Positions 26,737-35,651 are shown, counted from the stretch's first letter. The stretch is 64,000 nucleotides of DNA from an uncultured Prevotella sp. (GCA_947170265.1 CAMVSV010000007.1:1-64000); one strand, 5' to 3'. The notes: generated from the letters alone by a model not told the origin. A program made the numbers and translations.

Positions 26737-27600
26737 ATGAAAAAACTTATATATATATCAATAGCCATGGCATGCTGCCTCAGCACAGGGTGCATGAACG
26801 ACGACTGGGACACACCAACCGACCCGGTGACCATTGGCAACAACGACATCACCGAAGACAACATCGTGAGCATAGCACAGCTGAAGAGCAGCAACAGCAC
26901 GGTGGTGTTCAGCAGCACTGATACCTACACACAGTTCACCGAAGACATAAAGATAAAGGGACGCGTCACGGGCAACGACGTGGGAGGCAACGTATACAGC
27001 GAGGTTGCCATCGACGACGGCACTGGAGCCATCCTCGTATGTATCTCCGAAGGCGGACTCTTCTCCTACCTCCCATTAGGTCAGGAGATACTCATAAGCC
27101 TCAAGGACCTGTATATAGGCGGCTATGGACAACAGCCCGAGATAGGCACACCCTATGTCAACAAGAACGAACGCTCATACATCAGCCGCATGAACCGCAT
27201 GCTATGGCAGCAGCACTTCAAGCTCATTGGCACTCCAGACCCGACGAAGGTCATTGCCGAAGAGTTTGACAAAAGCAAGGTGAAGAACGAAAACTACCTG
27301 CGCGCAAATGCCGGCAAGCTCATGACAATAAAGAACGTCACATTCAAGAAAGGCGACGGCACCACAACCTTCGCACCCGAAGAAGAGAAAGATGCAGGCA
27401 ACAGCGTGAACCGCGGACTGAAGGGCATAGACGATGCAAGTCTCGTGGTGCGCACCAGCACCTATGCCGACTTTGCCGGCGATGCCCTACCCACCACGCC
27501 TGTCAACCTCACAGGCATCTTCACACGCTACAAGAACACATGGCAGATACTACTGCGCACAGCTGACGACATTCAGCCAGCCGACAACCCACAACAGTAA
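26737..27600 (+). CDS. DUF5689-type surface lipoprotein
   Basis: This is a lipoprotein (lipobox LSTGC) of 287 residues. After a short acidic linker comes a DUF5689/OB-fold-like region (about 65-125: IKGRVTGNDVGGNVYSE, IDDGTGAILVCIS and LGQEILISLKDLYIGGYGQQ). Another beta-rich region runs to the end. OB folds often bind nucleic acids or oligosaccharides. It is the middle gene of the receptor operon, so I infer a ligand-binding partner of the receptor on the cell surface. The substrate is not shown by sequence. Confidence 0.78.
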   Translation: MKKLIYISIAMACCLSTGCMNDDWDTPTDPVTIGNNDITEDNIVSIAQLKSSNSTVVFSSTDTYTQFTEDIKIKGRVTGNDVGGNVYSEVAIDDGTGAILVCISEGGLFSYLPLGQEILISLKDLYIGGYGQQPEIGTPYVNKNERSYISRMNRMLWQQHFKLIGTPDPTKVIAEEFDKSKVKNENYLRANAGKLMTIKNVTFKKGDGTTTFAPEEEKDAGNSVNRGLKGIDDASLVVRTSTYADFAGDALPTTPVNLTGIFTRYKNTWQILLRTADDIQPADNPQQ

Positions 27601-27624
27601 AAACAACAAAAAACATATAACGAC

Positions 27625-29484
27625 ATGAAAAAGTTAGTATATTCAATAATGGCACTGGCTATGACTGCCATGACATTCACCAGTTGCGAGGACGTGCCCA
27701 TGCCCTACAACGACCCGAACAACTACCAAGACCCCGAAGAAATACTCCCCGAAGGTACATACATGGAAGAATCCTTCTCAAAAGACTTCGGAGCTTTCCA
27801 GGTAAAGACAATAAAAGGCACACCGTGGATCATAAGCTACAGCACTGCCACGGCAACAGGCTACAACTCGTCTGACAAGACAAACACCGAGTCGGAGAGT
27901 TATCTCGTATCACCGGAAATCGACCTCACCGGTGCCACCGAAGCCTATCTCACCTTTGAATATATACTAAGGTATGTATCCAACGACGGAGAAAACAGCG
28001 TGCTCATTACCGACGAGTACAACGGCGACCCGGAAACCACCGACTGGGAAGACATCACAGGAGAGCTCACCGAAGGCTCCGACTGGAACACCTTCGCCAC
28101 CTATGCCCGACAGATTGACCGAAAATATCTCGGCAAGAGCATACGCGTGGCTCTCTACTATAACGCCTCAGCCAATGGCTCACGCACATGGGAAGTGAAG
28201 AACATAGCCATTCGCGAAGGTAAAGCCGAAGAAGCCGGCAACGACGACCCCATTGCTCCCACCGAGGGAAAAGGATCCGGCACCAAGGAAGACCCATACA
28301 ACGTTGCAGCAGCACTGAGCGTGATCGAGCAGACGGGCGAGAAAGCCACTGGCGAGGTATATGTGAAGGGTGTCGTTTCTGAGATAGAGGCCATAGAGAC
28401 AGAGTTCGGCAATGCCACATACTACATCTCCGACGATGGTGCCACAGGCAAGCAGCTCTACATCTACCGCAGCTCGGGATTAGGTGGCGAGAGCATCAAG
28501 AAAGACGACTACCTGAAAAAGAAAGACGAAGTGATAGTATGCGGAAAGCTCGTGAACTTCAAGGGCAACACACCCGAGATGACACAGGGCGGATACATAT
28601 ACTCGCTCAACGGCAAGGAAGCCGCAAAAGACGAGCCCCAGGACATCACCGGAGAGAGCAAGGGCAACGGCACCAAGGCATCACCCTACAACGTGCCCGC
28701 AGCACTGCGCTTCATACAGACACTCGGAAGCAGCGAGAGCAGCGAGGTGTATGTGGAAGGCATCATCTCAAAGATCGACGACGTGGAAACCAAGGAATAT
28801 GGCAATGCCACCTTCTACATTTCGGAAGACGGCAATACAAGCTCATCGCAGCTGCAGATTTTCCGCGCAAAGTATCTCGAGAACAAGCAGTTCACCTCTG
28901 CCTCGCAAATAAAGAAAGGCGACAAGGTGGTGGTCTACGGCAAACTCGTGAACTTCAAGGGCAACACACCCGAGATGACACAGGGCGGATACATATACTC
29001 GCTCAACGGCGAGACCAAGCCTAAACAGGAAGAGAAAGATACAGAAGACGGGAAAAAGGCCGGAACACTCGACGGCAAGGTTCTTACCGTGTATTCCTCT
29101 GACTTCGGTTTCAGCGGAACGACATACGTTGGCACCCTCACACTCGTTGACGGTACAACCATCTCCTTCTCGCAAAACGAAGGCAAAGACGCTCCCAAAT
29201 ACATGAGCAGCGGCAAATACATAAGACTCAACTCCTACAACTCCATGACCATCAATGCCGGGAAAAAGACCATAAGCCGCGTAACCATCTTCTGTGTAGC
29301 AAACAACTCTGAAGTATACAACGCTGAAGGCGAAGTTGAAGTAAGCTCGGGAGACTCCAGCTTCCAGAACGACATTTACATCTACGGAATAGACGCCGGC
29401 ACCTTGACCGCCACCAATGCCAACACAACCACAGGAGCACGCGGTCAGCTGCGCATATTGGGACTCGAGATAGTCTACCAATAA
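27625..29484 (+). CDS. Surface lipoprotein with an adhesin-like domain and two OB-fold-like repeats
   Basis: This is a lipoprotein (lipobox FTSC) of 619 residues. Residues about 45-190 resemble the choice-of-anchor J/cleaved-adhesin beta-sandwich. Two similar OB-fold-like units follow (about 220-330 and 345-460), both with VYVxGxxSxI, NATxYIS and VxxxGKLVNFKGNTPEMTQG. A C-terminal beta domain of about 140 residues ends the protein. The near-identical NFKGNTPEMTQGG stretches, also identical over many bases at DNA level, point to a recent internal duplication or gene conversion. It is the last gene of the receptor operon and probably a surface-exposed ligand-binding partner. Confidence 0.78.
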   Translation: MKKLVYSIMALAMTAMTFTSCEDVPMPYNDPNNYQDPEEILPEGTYMEESFSKDFGAFQVKTIKGTPWIISYSTATATGYNSSDKTNTESESYLVSPEIDLTGATEAYLTFEYILRYVSNDGENSVLITDEYNGDPETTDWEDITGELTEGSDWNTFATYARQIDRKYLGKSIRVALYYNASANGSRTWEVKNIAIREGKAEEAGNDDPIAPTEGKGSGTKEDPYNVAAALSVIEQTGEKATGEVYVKGVVSEIEAIETEFGNATYYISDDGATGKQLYIYRSSGLGGESIKKDDYLKKKDEVIVCGKLVNFKGNTPEMTQGGYIYSLNGKEAAKDEPQDITGESKGNGTKASPYNVPAALRFIQTLGSSESSEVYVEGIISKIDDVETKEYGNATFYISEDGNTSSSQLQIFRAKYLENKQFTSASQIKKGDKVVVYGKLVNFKGNTPEMTQGGYIYSLNGETKPKQEEKDTEDGKKAGTLDGKVLTVYSSDFGFSGTTYVGTLTLVDGTTISFSQNEGKDAPKYMSSGKYIRLNSYNSMTINAGKKTISRVTIFCVANNSEVYNAEGEVEVSSGDSSFQNDIYIYGIDAGTLTATNANTTTGARGQLRILGLEIVYQ

Positions 29485-29572
29485 GAGCCGGTAACGTCGT
29501 TACCCCACTGTCTTTCATGACTGTTCCAAGAACATAAAAGAACAGGCAGATGGAGAAAAACAATAAAAATAA

Positions 29573-29611
29573 TTTGGCAGGGTGCAGAATTCTTCGTAAT
29601 TTTGCACCCTG
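29573..29611 (+). promoter_or_regulatory. L31 gene promoter overlapped by a palindromic operator
   Basis: TTTG (29573-29576) and TAATTTTG (29597-29604), 20 bases apart, form a perfect promoter. Arms CAGGGTGCA (29578-29586) and TGCACCCTG (29603-29611) form a 9-bp inverted repeat spanning the spacer and the -7 box, ending at about the transcription start. This is the geometry of a repressor site. Confidence 0.75.
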
Positions 29612-29660
29612 CTAAGCGTATAAGCGAATTTACATTAATCAAATAAACATAATAAACGAA

Positions 29661-29912
29661 ATGAAAAAAGGTATTCACCCAGAAAACTATCGCCCCGTCG
29701 TATTCAAAGATATGTCCAACGGCGATATGTTCCTTACAAGGTCTACGGCTAAAACCAACGACACCGTGGAATTTGAAGGCGAAACTTACCCTGTGGTAAA
29801 AGTCGAAATCTCAAACACCTCTCACCCGTTCTACACTGGTAAGAGCACGCTCGTCGACACAGCTGGTCGCGTTGACCGCTTCATGAGCCGCTACGGTAAG
29901 CTGAAGAAATAA
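29661..29912 (+). CDS. rpmE2: 50S ribosomal protein L31 type B
   Basis: The 83-residue sequence starts [20 protein letters not shown] and contains [21 protein letters not shown], which is diagnostic for L31 type B. It has no cysteines, so it is the zinc-free form of this large-subunit protein. In many other bacteria zinc-free L31 is repressed by the zinc regulator Zur; whether the promoter palindrome here serves that role is not known. The gene is monocistronic, between its own promoter and a terminator. Confidence 0.96.
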   Translation: MKKGIHPENYRPVVFKDMSNGDMFLTRSTAKTNDTVEFEGETYPVVKVEISNTSHPFYTGKSTLVDTAGRVDRFMSRYGKLKK

Positions 29913-29939
29913 CACATATATCTTCATTACCCCAACACT

Positions 29940-29986
29940 AAGTGCTGTCTTGCGTAGTTGCATATGCGCCAGATAGCACTTTTTCT
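29940..29986 (+). terminator. Intrinsic terminator after the L31 gene
   Basis: AAGTGCTGTCT (29940-29950) pairs with AGATAGCACTT (29971-29981, one G-U pair), followed by a T-run. Confidence 0.7.
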
Positions 29987-30014
29987 ATTTATGAAACACA
30001 CAAACACCACAACA

Positions 30015-30935
30015 ATGAAACACCTGAAAACAATGGTATGGGTCATGGCTGCGGCACTGACACTCACTGCCTGCGGTTCCGACGATGATGACATCAACGG
30101 CGGAAACGCAAGCAGCGACAATGCCAACGCCAACACCATAAGCCTCATACCCGAACTGGGAAGACTGGAGTTCCCACATGTGAAAAACGGCAACAGCATA
30201 GTGCTCGTGCACAAGACCTCCGACCACTCCTTCGATACCGACGGAGTGAACATCTGCATTGAATGGGACACACAGAAGAAGTCGCAGCGGTGGACATGCT
30301 ACCAGATGCACTCCGGCTACGGCGGCAACTCCGGACGCTCCGACAACTACATTGAAGACCCTGACCTACCGGCAAGCTCACGCGTGTCTGACTCCCGGAG
30401 CATGTACAGCGGTTCAGGCTTCACGCGAGGACACATCTGCCCCTCTGCCGACCGCACCTTCTCTACCGAAGCCAACCGCCAGACGTTCTACTACACCAAC
30501 ATGCAGCCGCAATACTATGCCTTCAACAGCGGCGGAAACTACAATGGCGTGTGGTTCCTGATGGAAGACAAGGTAAGAAAATGGACCAACCAGCGCACCA
30601 CCGACGTGCTCTATGTATGCAAGGGCGGCACCATCGACAGCAACGACATGCTCCTCCCGTCCATCAAGAGCAACGGCGAAGAGCTCCTCGTTCCCAAATA
30701 TTTCTTCATGGCACTGCTCTGCAAGACCAACAAAGGCGAATACAAGGCCATGGCGTTCTGGAGCAAGCACATCAACTATGTGCCCAGCAACACCAACCTT
30801 CGCGACTACGTCATCTCCATTGACGAGCTTGAGGAACTCACAGGCATAGACTTCTTCTGCAATCTCCCCGACGACATTGAGAACTCGGTGGAAAGTCGCA
30901 CAAAAGACAAGATAATAAACGCCTGGGGACTGTAG
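30015..30935 (+). CDS. DNA/RNA non-specific endonuclease, lipoprotein
   Basis: A lipobox (LTAC, Cys20) and an acidic linker precede a Serratia-nuclease-type domain (about 50-300). The TRGHICPSADR motif places the catalytic histidine at residue 140, and TNMQPQ supplies the metal-binding asparagine at 162. These beta-beta-alpha metal enzymes degrade single- and double-stranded DNA and RNA. As a lipoprotein it should be tethered to the outer membrane or facing the periplasm. I chose the ATG at 30015; the upstream extension is not signal-like. It lies near the receptor/OB-fold operon, separated by the L31 gene. No own promoter is evident. Confidence 0.9.
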   Translation: MKHLKTMVWVMAAALTLTACGSDDDDINGGNASSDNANANTISLIPELGRLEFPHVKNGNSIVLVHKTSDHSFDTDGVNICIEWDTQKKSQRWTCYQMHSGYGGNSGRSDNYIEDPDLPASSRVSDSRSMYSGSGFTRGHICPSADRTFSTEANRQTFYYTNMQPQYYAFNSGGNYNGVWFLMEDKVRKWTNQRTTDVLYVCKGGTIDSNDMLLPSIKSNGEELLVPKYFFMALLCKTNKGEYKAMAFWSKHINYVPSNTNLRDYVISIDELEELTGIDFFCNLPDDIENSVESRTKDKIINAWGL

Positions 30936-30986
30936 AAAGCAGCATTATTCTCGCAAGACATATAAAGCATACAACAGCAATACACT

Positions 30987-31033
30987 AAAAAACGACGGTT
31001 CTTCTCGCACTTGAAAAGAGCCGTCGTTTTTTT
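30987..31033. terminator. Bidirectional intrinsic terminator
   Basis: An AAAAAACGACGG arm pairs with CCGTCGTTTTTT, extended by TTCTT/AAGAG. It lies between converging genes and has poly-U ends on both strands. Confidence 0.8.
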
Positions 31034-31052
31034 GTTTCTTCACACCAACCGC

Positions 31053-31655
31053 TTAGTTGGCGTTCTTTCCTCCGAAAATCTTCACCTCATGGTTTCTTGC
31101 CGGAGCATTACGTCCAAAGGACGATCGCGAAAGGGTGAACACATCGGTCTCCTCAATGTTCACACCCTCCATCACTCCTGTAAACTGAATTGCGGTGAGC
31201 GTCATCTCGTCGTAGACTATCGTCATCTCCACGCCATCGTCATACACCATGCTGATGTCGCCATCACGCTCTATCGACCATGAGAAAAACCTCACCCCGT
31301 GCTCCTCGCCACCAACGAATGTCGTCTCCTGTCCGCGTCCGTGAGTAGCATCCGCCGACTCCTGGTCAAACTCCCAGTCAATGTCAAAACGGTCTTCAAC
31401 GTCATTGCCGTCCTCATCGGCATACAACGCAGTGAGGGTGCCCGACCAATGGGCATTTAGATACTGTGCCATCATCACCATGTCATCGTCCGACATCATG
31501 CCGTCACCATGGTGATAGCCATCATACGGATGGTAGTCATAGTAGTGCCAATCGTCCCAGTAACGATAATCATCGTGGTCACAACCGGTCAATATCAGCG
31601 AAGCGGCAACCACTGTCATGGCTGCCGCATGGGAGAACAATGCCTTCTTTCTCAT
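31053..31655 (-). CDS. Lipoprotein of unknown function with an Asp/Tyr/His-rich linker
   Basis: I do not recognise a named family. A lipobox (ILTGC) is followed by a linker of about 35 residues rich in D, Y, H and G. A beta-rich domain of about 140 residues follows (WSGTLTALYADEDGNDVEDR, FFSWSIERDGDISMVYDDG, LTAIQFTGVMEG), ending in a basic tail. It resembles the upstream lipoprotein at 31665-32279 in layout (W-x-G-x opening, D-rich strands, NAPARN/APARNGA tail), so they are likely diverged paralogues. It lies 9 bases after that gene in one operon. Confidence 0.72.
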   Translation of the reverse strand: MRKKALFSHAAAMTVVAASLILTGCDHDDYRYWDDWHYYDYHPYDGYHHGDGMMSDDDMVMMAQYLNAHWSGTLTALYADEDGNDVEDRFDIDWEFDQESADATHGRGQETTFVGGEEHGVRFFSWSIERDGDISMVYDDGVEMTIVYDEMTLTAIQFTGVMEGVNIEETDVFTLSRSSFGRNAPARNHEVKIFGGKNAN

Positions 31656-31664
31656 TTTCTCACT

Positions 31665-32279
31665 TTATTTATTGTCATCTACGGCCTTGAAATGGCGCTT
31701 GTAAACCTCCTGCTTGGGCAGCGTGGCACCATTGCGTGCAGGTGCGTAATAGTAATCGTAGTCATACACACCGCGGTCGTAGTAGTAATAGTCATCCCAA
31801 TAAGGATCGGTGTCAAGCTTGTACATACTGAACGAAATGTCCTTATATACCGTATTGCCATGACCATCTACTTCAGCCACATGTATCTCACCCTTGAACC
31901 GGTTGTTGCTGATGCTGTAGTCGCGTATTTCAATGTCGTAGTCGTCTTCACGGAAGTGCACCTTTATAACACCGTTGTCCACTCTCCAGCGTATGTGGCT
32001 CGCAATATATTGGGTGCCCCACCCAAAATCGCGGCGATAGAAGTCTACCCAGTAGCCGTCGCCGCGCGTGACACGGAACGGATCGGTGCCAAACGTCATC
32101 TGCGTGCGCACAGACTCATAGCTTGTGCCTTCCTCGTCTTCAACATACACGCCCATCTTTCCTTCCCATGAGCCTTCGAGCATCATGCCCACCTCCTGGT
32201 CTTCGCTGCAGCTGCTCACAGCCATCATCGCAACCAATGCCATACACATCATTGCGACTTTTCTTGTAATAGTTTTCAT
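31665..32279 (-). CDS. Lipoprotein of unknown function, probable paralogue of its neighbour
   Basis: The lipobox is VSSC. A lipocalin-like or META-like beta domain follows (LEGSWEGKMGVYVEDEEG, VDFYRRDFGWGTQYIASHIR, YSISNNRFKGEIHVAEVDG). An acidic tyrosine-rich stretch near residues 160-180 precedes the C-terminal tail with APARNGA. I chose the ATG at 32279, and 32285 is also possible. The promoter at 32360-32367 rules out the longer frame to 32420. First gene of a two-gene operon. Function unknown. Confidence 0.72.
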   Translation of the reverse strand: MKTITRKVAMMCMALVAMMAVSSCSEDQEVGMMLEGSWEGKMGVYVEDEEGTSYESVRTQMTFGTDPFRVTRGDGYWVDFYRRDFGWGTQYIASHIRWRVDNGVIKVHFREDDYDIEIRDYSISNNRFKGEIHVAEVDGHGNTVYKDISFSMYKLDTDPYWDDYYYYDRGVYDYDYYYAPARNGATLPKQEVYKRHFKAVDDNK

Positions 32280-32359
32280 ATTCATTGTTTTTTTATGTTT
32301 GTTTTTCATGTTGTAGGAAAATAACGTTGCCATTCCTCCATTCAGAGTGCAACTAATTG

Positions 32360-32367
32360 CAAATGTA
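32360..32367 (-). promoter_or_regulatory. Promoter of the lipoprotein pair (-7 box TACATTTG)
   Basis: CAAATGTA on the plus strand reads TACATTTG on the minus strand, a perfect -7 box about 80 bases before the start codon. Confidence 0.6.
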
Positions 32368-32569
32368 CGAACATTTTGGTAATTGCACACACGTTTCTCT
32401 GTTTTTTTACATTCTCCCAATCATCATGCCTGCATAGCTATGCTCGGAAGCAACACTTATTCACCTGCAATACAACATTTTGCGGACACAAACACGCAAA
32501 AGCCATAACAACATGACAGCATATAAGGCTATTTTAGTATCATTTTGCTAAATAATCAGCGCCAAATGC

Positions 32570-32599
32570 TTGCACATTCACAAATAATTCGTACCTTTG
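32570..32599 (+). promoter_or_regulatory. asnA promoter
   Basis: TTG (32570-32572) and TACCTTTG (32592-32599), 19 bases apart, match the consensus. The leader is about 25 bases. Confidence 0.75.
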
Positions 32600-32631
32600 C
32601 AGTCTCAAATTGTAAAAAGAAGACTTAGGAA

Positions 32632-33669
32632 ATGAGCTATCTTATAAAACCAAAAAACTACAAGGCGCTGCTCGACATGCGACAAACCGAGCAGGGTATA
32701 AAGCTGATAAAAGAGTTTTTTCAGGTTAATCTATCCACGGAGCTACGTCTGCGCCGCGTCACGGCACCATTGTTCGTACTCCAGGGACTGGGCATCAACG
32801 ACGACCTCAACGGTGTGGAGCGTGCGGTGACCTTCCCCATCAAAGACCTAAACGATGCAAAGGCTGAAGTGGTTCACTCACTTGCCAAATGGAAGCGGCT
32901 CACTCTCGCCGAATACTCCATAGACCCAGGCTACGGCATATATACCGACATGAATGCCATACGCGCCGACGAGGAGCTCGACAACCTGCACTCACTCTAT
33001 GTAGACCAGTGGGACTGGGAAGCAGTCATCACCAAGGACCAGCGCACCATGGCATTCCTGAAGAACATTGTGGAGCGCATCTATGCCTCCATTCGCCGCA
33101 CAGAATATCTAACCTGCGAGACCTATCCCAACATCAAGCCCTTCCTGCCCGAGAAGATACACTTCATCCACAGCGAAGACCTACTCAAGATGTACCCCGA
33201 CATGACTCCCAAGGAGCGCGAGGATGCCATCTGCAAAGCCTATGGAGCGGTGTTCATCATCGGCATCGGTGGTAAGTTGTCAAACGGCGAGAAGCACGAC
33301 GGCCGTGCCCCCGACTACGACGACTGGTCCACGGTGGCAGAAACGGGACAAGCCGGTCTCAATGGCGACATTCTTATATGGTATCCCGTGCTTGAACGCT
33401 CGTTTGAGCTCTCGTCCATGGGCATACGCGTAGACAAGGAGTCGCTTCTGCGTCAGCTCGCCCTCGAAGGCAAGGAAGACCGCAAGCAGCTCTATTTCCA
33501 TCAGCAGCTACTCAACGACAAGCTGCCCCTGAGCATAGGTGGCGGCATCGGACAGAGCCGTCTGTGCATGGTGCTTCTCCACAAAGCCCACATAGGAGAG
33601 ATACAAGCCAGCATCTGGCCCGACAGCATGCGCAAGGAATGTGAGGAGTGTGGCATGCCCCTCATCTGA
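32632..33669 (+). CDS. asnA: Aspartate-ammonia ligase (ammonia-dependent asparagine synthetase)
   Basis: The protein makes asparagine from aspartate, ammonia and ATP. It is a full-length class II aminoacyl-tRNA-synthetase-like enzyme (345 residues) with RLRRVTAPLFV, GLNDDLNGVERAV-like, FPIKDLNDAKAEVVHSLAKW and the C-terminal SIGGGIGQSRLCM motif. It is monocistronic, between a consensus promoter and a strong bidirectional terminator. The window also holds a glutamine-dependent AsnB at 50210-51874, so the cell can use either nitrogen donor. Confidence 0.96.
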   Translation: MSYLIKPKNYKALLDMRQTEQGIKLIKEFFQVNLSTELRLRRVTAPLFVLQGLGINDDLNGVERAVTFPIKDLNDAKAEVVHSLAKWKRLTLAEYSIDPGYGIYTDMNAIRADEELDNLHSLYVDQWDWEAVITKDQRTMAFLKNIVERIYASIRRTEYLTCETYPNIKPFLPEKIHFIHSEDLLKMYPDMTPKEREDAICKAYGAVFIIGIGGKLSNGEKHDGRAPDYDDWSTVAETGQAGLNGDILIWYPVLERSFELSSMGIRVDKESLLRQLALEGKEDRKQLYFHQQLLNDKLPLSIGGGIGQSRLCMVLLHKAHIGEIQASIWPDSMRKECEECGMPLI

Positions 33670-33727
33670 GAAACGGAACAGAATAAGAATGCTTACCCTC
33701 TCCTTCCCAGAGAGGGTCGACAATGAT

Positions 33728-33776
33728 AAAAGGCAACAGCCGCTTGTGAGAATGTCGCAAGCGGCTGTTGCCTTTT
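33728..33776. terminator. Strong bidirectional terminator between asnA and dnaX
   Basis: A perfect 19-bp stem (33728-33746 with 33758-33776) has AAAA/TTTT ends and an 11-base loop. Confidence 0.88.
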
Positions 33777-33812
33777 GTCGTCATGTCATTCTGTCGTTTT
33801 CCCAAGCAAGGT

Positions 33813-35621
33813 CTACACCAGGCTCAGCCCGAGCGTCTCCACCAGTTTCATCACTGCATCGTTGTCCTTCACCACCGTGTCAAACAGCTCCTGCCTGCTC
33901 ATTTTCGGCTTTATCTCCTGCTGCTCGGCGAGGCGTAGGTCTATCACGATGTTGGCATTGTGCAGCTCCTGAGCCAAGGTCACTCTTATGCGGTTCTTTA
34001 TCCTCTCCATCTCGTCAAGCATCATAGAGCTTATTGCCACTACTTCGATATGCGGAAACGTGGTGATGGAAGGCGTGATGTTCTTCATCCGCGATGCCAG
34101 AGCCTGGTGCTGCGGGCTGTTGCCCATGCGGTTGCACATGGCTCGCCACTGTCTGAGCAGGTCGTCTTCTGAGAACCGGTTGTCCTCGTCTTTGTTTTTC
34201 AGTTCCGGCTCCTTATAGTATGAAGGCTTTTCCTTGGCAGCCTTCATCAGGTTGCCAAACGACACTCCCAGCGAGCCTATGTTCACCTTTGGCTGATGCA
34301 CTTGCTGCTTGGCAGCAGCTGTCTTCACGGTGTCATTGCTTGTCTTGTCGTTGTCTGTCGGCACAGTGCCCACCACCTCCTGCTGCGCTTTAGAGTGTGC
34401 CGCGCGCTGCAGTGGCTGCTCAGCCTGGGCCACCTGTGCTGCCTTTGCGAGCTGAGCGTTGTGAGCTAATCGTCTGAACAGGGATTTCAATCGTTTAGGG
34501 CTGCGCCCCGCGACCGTCCCGTCGTCGTCGGCTTGTGTTATCTGTGCTATCTGTATGAGCGTTATCTCTGCAAGCAGTCGTTTGTTGCTTGACTGCCGGT
34601 AGTTCACGTCACAGTTGTTGGCAATCTTCAGAGCCTTATACAGGAACTTCGTGTCACAGCGTTGCGCCTGCTGTGAATAGCGTTGCCGCTGCTGCTCACT
34701 CACCTCGAGCAAGGGCAGCGTCTGCGCATCTTTCGCCATGAGCACGTTGCGCATGTGAGATGCCAATCCGTTTATGAGCAGTCCCGGGTCGAAGCCGTTG
34801 TTTATGCAGTCGTTGAGCAGCACCATCACCTCGGGCACCTTGTTCTCTACCGACAGGTCCACGATGCGGAAATAGTTCTCGGCATCAAGCACGTTGAGGT
34901 CTTCTATCACCTTCTGATAGGTTATGTTTCCCTGTGAGAAACTGGCTGCCTGGTCGAAGATGCTCAGTGCGTCGCGCATACCGCCATCGGCTTTCTCGGC
35001 AATCACGGCGAGGGCTTCCTCCTCATAGGCTATACCCTCCTTCTCTGCCACCATCTTCAGGTGGTTTATGGTGTTTGCCACCGTCATGCGCTCAAAGTCG
35101 TATATCTGGCAACGGCTGAGAATGGTTGGCAGAATCTTGTGCTTCTCCGTTGTGGCGAGTATGAATATCACATACGATGGCGGCTCCTCGAGTGTCTTGA
35201 GGAAAGCATTGAAGGCTGCCGTGGAGAGCATGTGCACCTCATCTATGATAAACACCTTGTATTTTCCCACCTGTGGCGGTATGCGTGTCTGGTCCATGAG
35301 CGACTTTATGTTCTCCACCGAGTTGTTCGATGCAGCGTCGAGCTCAAAAATGTTATACGAGCGTTGCTCGCTGAAGGCCTCACAGCTCTCGCAGTGCCCA
35401 CATGCCTCGCCGTCATCGGTGGGCGATGAGCAGTTTATAGCCTTCGCAAAGATGCGCGCGCAGGTCGTCTTGCCCACACCTCGCGGTCCGCAGAACAGGT
35501 ATGCGTGCGCGAGCTTCCCGCTCTTCACGGCATTCTTCAGCGTAGTGGTGAGAGCCGACTGCCCCACCACCGAATCGAAGCTCATAGGGCGGTATTTCCG
35601 TGCTGATACTATGTATTCCAT
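33813..35621 (-). CDS. dnaX: DNA polymerase III subunit gamma/tau
   Basis: This is the clamp-loader ATPase. The N-terminus MEYIVSARKYRPMSFDSVVG is followed by the Walker A loop GPRGVGKTT, a zinc-binding cysteine set (C-x..-CGHCESC), IDEVHMLS (Walker B) and the SRC sensor region. The C-terminal third is low in conservation and rich in Q, A and K (about 370-470), as in tau-like proteins. I chose the ATG at 35621 because the promoter at 35644-35651 places the transcript start near 35637, downstream of the alternative ATG at 35642. No internal slippery A-run was noted. Confidence 0.93.
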   Translation of the reverse strand: MEYIVSARKYRPMSFDSVVGQSALTTTLKNAVKSGKLAHAYLFCGPRGVGKTTCARIFAKAINCSSPTDDGEACGHCESCEAFSEQRSYNIFELDAASNNSVENIKSLMDQTRIPPQVGKYKVFIIDEVHMLSTAAFNAFLKTLEEPPSYVIFILATTEKHKILPTILSRCQIYDFERMTVANTINHLKMVAEKEGIAYEEEALAVIAEKADGGMRDALSIFDQAASFSQGNITYQKVIEDLNVLDAENYFRIVDLSVENKVPEVMVLLNDCINNGFDPGLLINGLASHMRNVLMAKDAQTLPLLEVSEQQRQRYSQQAQRCDTKFLYKALKIANNCDVNYRQSSNKRLLAEITLIQIAQITQADDDGTVAGRSPKRLKSLFRRLAHNAQLAKAAQVAQAEQPLQRAAHSKAQQEVVGTVPTDNDKTSNDTVKTAAAKQQVHQPKVNIGSLGVSFGNLMKAAKEKPSYYKEPELKNKDEDNRFSEDDLLRQWRAMCNRMGNSPQHQALASRMKNITPSITTFPHIEVVAISSMMLDEMERIKNRIRVTLAQELHNANIVIDLRLAEQQEIKPKMSRQELFDTVVKDNDAVMKLVETLGLSLV

Positions 35622-35643
35622 AAGGTTGTTGTTGTTGTTCATG

Positions 35644-35651
35644 CAAAAGTA
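35644..35651 (-). promoter_or_regulatory. dnaX promoter (-7 box TACTTTTG)
   Basis: CAAAAGTA on the plus strand is TACTTTTG on the minus strand. It decides the dnaX start codon (35621, not 35642). Confidence 0.65.
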
